A stretch of 64,000 bases of DNA, taken from Prunella strophiata. Its lineage: Eukaryota > Chordata > Aves > Passeriformes > Prunellidae. The stretch lies in contig JAZBQD010000017.1 of the NCBI GenBank assembly GCA_036583965.1, positions 23,346,385-23,410,384 on the forward strand, written 5' to 3'. The position numbers and the translations under genes are program-made. Within the stretch, counting starts at the first letter, position 1. Each line of letters starts with the position of its first letter. The notes under the pieces are model-generated. The model saw only the letters and a program-made list of their open reading frames with translations. It searched no databases and was not told the DNA's origin. Shown here piece after piece: positions 63,201-64,000 of this stretch.

Positions 63201-63327
63201 CAGGAAGCATGATGAGTGCTCCCCCAGCACTCAGTGACTCCAGTGTCAGCTGTGTTACTGCTCTGAGCTCCTGCACAGCAGCTGCCAACATGTCCAGGAG
63301 GAAATACTTCACCCAGACTGGGAGATA
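47158..63327 (+). CDS. Putative receptor guanylyl cyclase with unconventional ectodomain; 5' part, nine exons, continues past the window
   Basis: Joining 47158-47211, 48253-48349, 51129-51261, 53711-53834, 55798-55902, 56471-56573, 58130-58275, 60873-60945 and 63180-63327 gives one open frame of 327 residues plus two bases of the next codon. Every intron is GT-AG and every phase matches. Order: signal peptide (about 1-24), Cys-rich ectodomain (25-234) with sequons at N71, N96 and N167, a six-Cys knob (207-228), a transmembrane helix (about 236-256), then a cytoplasmic stretch with W265-D-E-S-W269-I-I, a Ser/Thr-rich segment and K-Y-F-T-Q-T-G-R-Y. That juxtamembrane pattern matches membrane guanylyl cyclases just before and at the start of the kinase-homology domain, where a W-x(3)-W-like motif and an F-x-T-x-x-Y-K-G strand occur. 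If so, it would make cGMP on ligand binding. Alternative: another single-pass receptor with a kinase-like domain. The catalytic exons are not in view, so the family call is inference; the gene structure itself is well supported. Confidence 0.72.
48184..48245 (+). repeat. (T)62 homopolymer at the exon 2 splice acceptor
   Basis: There are 62 consecutive T bases, ending 7 nt before the first base of exon 2 (GTGGCAG lies between). It serves as the polypyrimidine tract. The exact length in an assembly may be unreliable and is probably polymorphic. Confidence 0.95.
48253..48349 (+). CDS. Exon 2: signal peptide end and N-terminus of the mature ectodomain
   Basis: The acceptor is a 62-T tract followed by GTGGCAG; the donor is GTGAGT at 48350. 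The exon has 97 nt and runs from phase 0 to phase 1. It encodes residues 19-50 plus the first base of G51: the end of the hydrophobic core, then an acidic, Trp-rich start of the mature protein (W25-H-D-L-D-N) with cysteines C35 and C49. No known domain is recognised here. Confidence 0.72.
49015..49208 (+). mobile_element. Old CR1 LINE 3' end in intron 2
   Basis: A diverged plus-strand CR1 end: GTAGATTTTTAAAACCTGAC, then TTTCTGTGGGTGCCTTCC and AATTCTTCTGTCATC in place of the usual terminal repeats. It lies inside intron 2 of the receptor gene. Confidence 0.65.
50862..51030 (+). mobile_element. CR1 LINE 3' end in intron 2, next to exon 3
   Basis: A well-preserved plus-strand CR1 end: TGTTCAAGGCCAGGTTTGAT, TAGATGATCTTTAATGTGCC, CCAACCCAAACCACTCTG and a final GATCCTATGA. 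It stops 98 nt before exon 3 in the same orientation as the gene. Confidence 0.9.
51129..51261 (+). CDS. Exon 3: beta-sandwich-like part of ectodomain
   Basis: The acceptor is CCTAG and the donor GTATTA. The exon has 133 nt, enters in phase 1 and leaves in phase 2. Residues 51-94 include the run MTWVQRPPEKAV followed by GESFNVTYAVF, alternating hydrophobic residues as in an Ig- or Fn3-like beta sandwich, with a sequon at N71. It has no cysteines. The fold suggestion is inference from the pattern only. A CR1 fragment ends 98 nt before the exon. Confidence 0.75.
53319..53340. repeat. 22-nt inverted repeat in intron 3
   Basis: CAGGGACACA and TGTGTCCCTG are perfectly complementary around TG, about 370 nt before exon 4. 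Confidence 0.85.
53711..53834 (+). CDS. Exon 4: cysteine-dense ectodomain module
   Basis: The acceptor is TTGGTTAG and the donor GTTAGT. The exon has 124 nt and runs from phase 2 to phase 0. Residues 95-136 hold a sequon at N96 and six cysteines in the order C104-x4-C109-x11-C121-C122-x8-C131, with the striking segment CCVYHANIHSCPLAF (121-135). Conserved-looking His, Cys and Asn residues are packed here, which makes this the most distinctive part of the ectodomain. Reading past the donor meets a stop after about 20 codons, as expected for an intron. Strictly five cysteines are counted in this exon (104, 109, 121, 122, 131); the sixth partner, C142, is in exon 5. Confidence 0.78.
55798..55902 (+). 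CDS. Exon 5: ectodomain
   Basis: This exon of 105 nt is in phase 0 at both ends. The acceptor is TACTAAAG at 55797, with a weak pyrimidine tract; it was chosen because it is the only nearby AG that keeps the frame from exon 4. The donor is GTAAAG. Residues 137-171 include G-I-C142-G-P-W-I-P-D-D-G and a sequon at N167 within RNWTAK. Two other AGs at 55803-55804 and 55806-55807 would break the phase. Confidence 0.74.
56471..56573 (+). CDS. Exon 6: ectodomain, hydrophobic strand and RVGRIQAA segment
   Basis: The acceptor is a clear TTGTTTCGCAG. The donor chosen is GTATGA at 56574 rather than GTAGGT at 56570, because only the first leaves the phase-1 base required by exon 7. The exon has 103 nt and encodes residues 172-205: VVLVHVGVTSLIAHIRVGR, an extended hydrophobic stretch with periodic polar residues, likely a beta hairpin in the membrane-proximal domain and not a second membrane helix because His and Arg interrupt it. 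Confidence 0.75.
58130..58275 (+). CDS. Exon 7: six-cysteine knob and transmembrane helix
   Basis: The acceptor is TTTTCTAATCAG and the donor GTAAGT. The exon has 146 nt and runs from phase 1 to phase 0. Residues 207-228 form C-x4-C-x5-C-x2-C-x3-C-x2-C, rich in Gly, Glu and Asp (C-G-D-G-x-C, then C-P-A-D-C-G), a compact disulphide knob directly outside the membrane. Residues 236-254, continued by W255-F256 of exon 8, form one hydrophobic helix preceded by R235, with no break, as in a type I receptor. Confidence 0.82.
60332..60383 (+). repeat. Tandem duplication, period 26
   Basis: CAAAGTAGCTACAGAATCCC occurs at 60332 and again at 60358, in intron 7. Confidence 0.88.
60873..60945 (+). CDS. 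Exon 8: stop-transfer and juxtamembrane W-x3-W motif
   Basis: The acceptor is TTACTCCTGTAG and the donor GTTAGT. The exon has 73 nt and runs from phase 0 to phase 1. It gives residues 255-278: a basic stop-transfer stretch (QYQKQK) followed by M-L-W265-D-E-S-W269-I-I-E-F. Membrane guanylyl cyclases carry a similar Trp-containing element just inside the membrane before the kinase-homology domain; this is one of two anchors for the family call. Confidence 0.78.
63180..63327 (+). CDS. Exon 9: Ser/Thr-rich juxtamembrane and first strand of the putative kinase-homology domain
   Basis: The acceptor is TCCCATTTAG and the donor a consensus GTAAGT. The exon has 148 nt and runs from phase 1 to phase 2. 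Residues 279-327 contain twelve Ser or Thr between 283 and 310 (from T-A-T-G-S-M-M-S onwards) and end in K-Y-F-T-Q-T-G-R with TA of a Tyr codon, resembling the F-x-K-T-x-Y-K-G strand at the start of the kinase-homology domain. In natriuretic peptide receptors the equivalent segment is phosphorylated to permit activation. I found no exon 10 between here and 64000 that keeps the frame. Confidence 0.75.
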
Positions 63328-64000
63328 GTAAGTCAATATATTACTCATTTACTGCGGTATCTACTATATTAGTTTCACATTGATTTCTGGTTCTTGCCAC
63401 TTTCAATTGATAGACAGCGAAAAAGCATGAATTTATCTTGTCAGGCCAAATTGGGTAAGTTAAGATCATCACCCGACTTCGTTACTGCATATTGGCTGTG
63501 GAGTATTTTACATGCCAGGCTTCTGGTTTGGTTGTCATTTCTCCTTTTCTCTTAGGGTCTTGTTAAAAGGTTGTTGGTACATAAGATGTCCTGCATCTGT
63601 TAATGAATGGCCCTTGCTGTTCAAATGTGTCTGAAACCAAGGCTTTTATAAATCCATTTTTTCTAAAATGCAGGCAGAACAAACTAGGTTCTTTGCTCTA
63701 AAGAAAGTCATCCTCTACAGTAGCACATTGGAAATCTTGTCCTTTAACCAGCTGACACAACTCAAGATTTAGAGCATTTCACCTCTGAATCAAATTACAA
63801 AGCTGCATATCATGTAACTATAAGGACAAATGTTATAGGTATATCCTGCCATCCAAAAATCAATTGAACATGTGCAAAGCTGAAAGCAGTATTTATTTGA
63901 ACACACAGAGAAGAATCTGTGCTTTGCAGGATAAAGAAGCTTACTTGGGATCACCGGCTGGGAGAGAAATTGCCTTCAGCATAGGTTGTGGAAAATCACA
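63328..64000 (+). other. Start of intron 9, runs off the window
   Basis: Follows the consensus donor of exon 9. A look-alike exon at 63416-63454 (acceptor GATAGACAG, donor GTAAGT) was tested: entered in the required phase it hits a stop at the fourth codon, so it is not taken as exon 10. Confidence 0.6.

Noticed and set aside
63416..63454. Candidate exon 10 of the receptor gene
   Set aside because: It has AG and GTAAGT ends, but in the phase required by exon 9 it meets a TGA at its fourth codon, and the other phases do not fit.
1..64000. CRISPR arrays, operons or other prokaryotic systems
   Set aside because: No regularly spaced repeats or dense coding; repeats and split genes show vertebrate DNA.

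Overview
The window looks like avian nuclear DNA, most likely from a songbird. It carries several CR1 LINE 3' ends in both orientations, one CR1 copy with recognisable reverse-transcriptase motifs, a tRNA-Ile-headed SINE with a CR1-type tail like the TguSINE1 family described in zebra finch, an avian-type retroviral LTR, and antisense remains of an ERVL-type pol gene. No bacterial-style gene organisation is present; almost all listed short reading frames are chance or lie inside repeats.

Layout. 1-31.3 kb is a gene-poor, AT-rich region with an ERVL pol remnant (about 2.1-4.3 kb, minus strand), an LTR (7.2-7.7 kb), CR1 fragments (9.3, 12.7, 15.8, 21.8, 25.6-27.1 and 29.8 kb) and a SINE (27.8 kb). 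At 31.37-31.64 kb lies an isolated CpG island with two YY1/TISU-type motifs and a CTCF-like site; it looks like a promoter, but no coding gene in the window can be attached to it with confidence. 31.7-46.8 kb is again non-coding, with simple repeats and a three-unit 45-bp minisatellite.

The main content is on the plus strand from 47158 to the right edge. Nine exons can be joined with canonical splice sites and fully compatible phases. They encode the first 327 complete residues of a type I membrane protein: a signal peptide split by intron 1, an ectodomain of about 210 residues with 14 cysteines and three N-glycosylation sequons, a six-cysteine membrane-proximal knob, one transmembrane helix, and a juxtamembrane segment that resembles the start of the kinase-homology domain of receptor guanylyl cyclases. 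The ectodomain is not the ANF-receptor (periplasmic-binding-like) domain of the natriuretic-peptide and retinal cyclases. I therefore read it as the 5' half of an unconventional, apparently intact receptor guanylyl cyclase gene; its catalytic half would lie beyond position 64000. This assignment is inferred from the juxtamembrane and transmembrane architecture and is not proven, because the cyclase domain is not in the window.

A sequence resembling an RFX X-box lies about 90 nt before the start codon, which raises the possibility of expression in ciliated cells. A 62-nt uninterrupted T tract sits directly before exon 2 as part of its splice acceptor.
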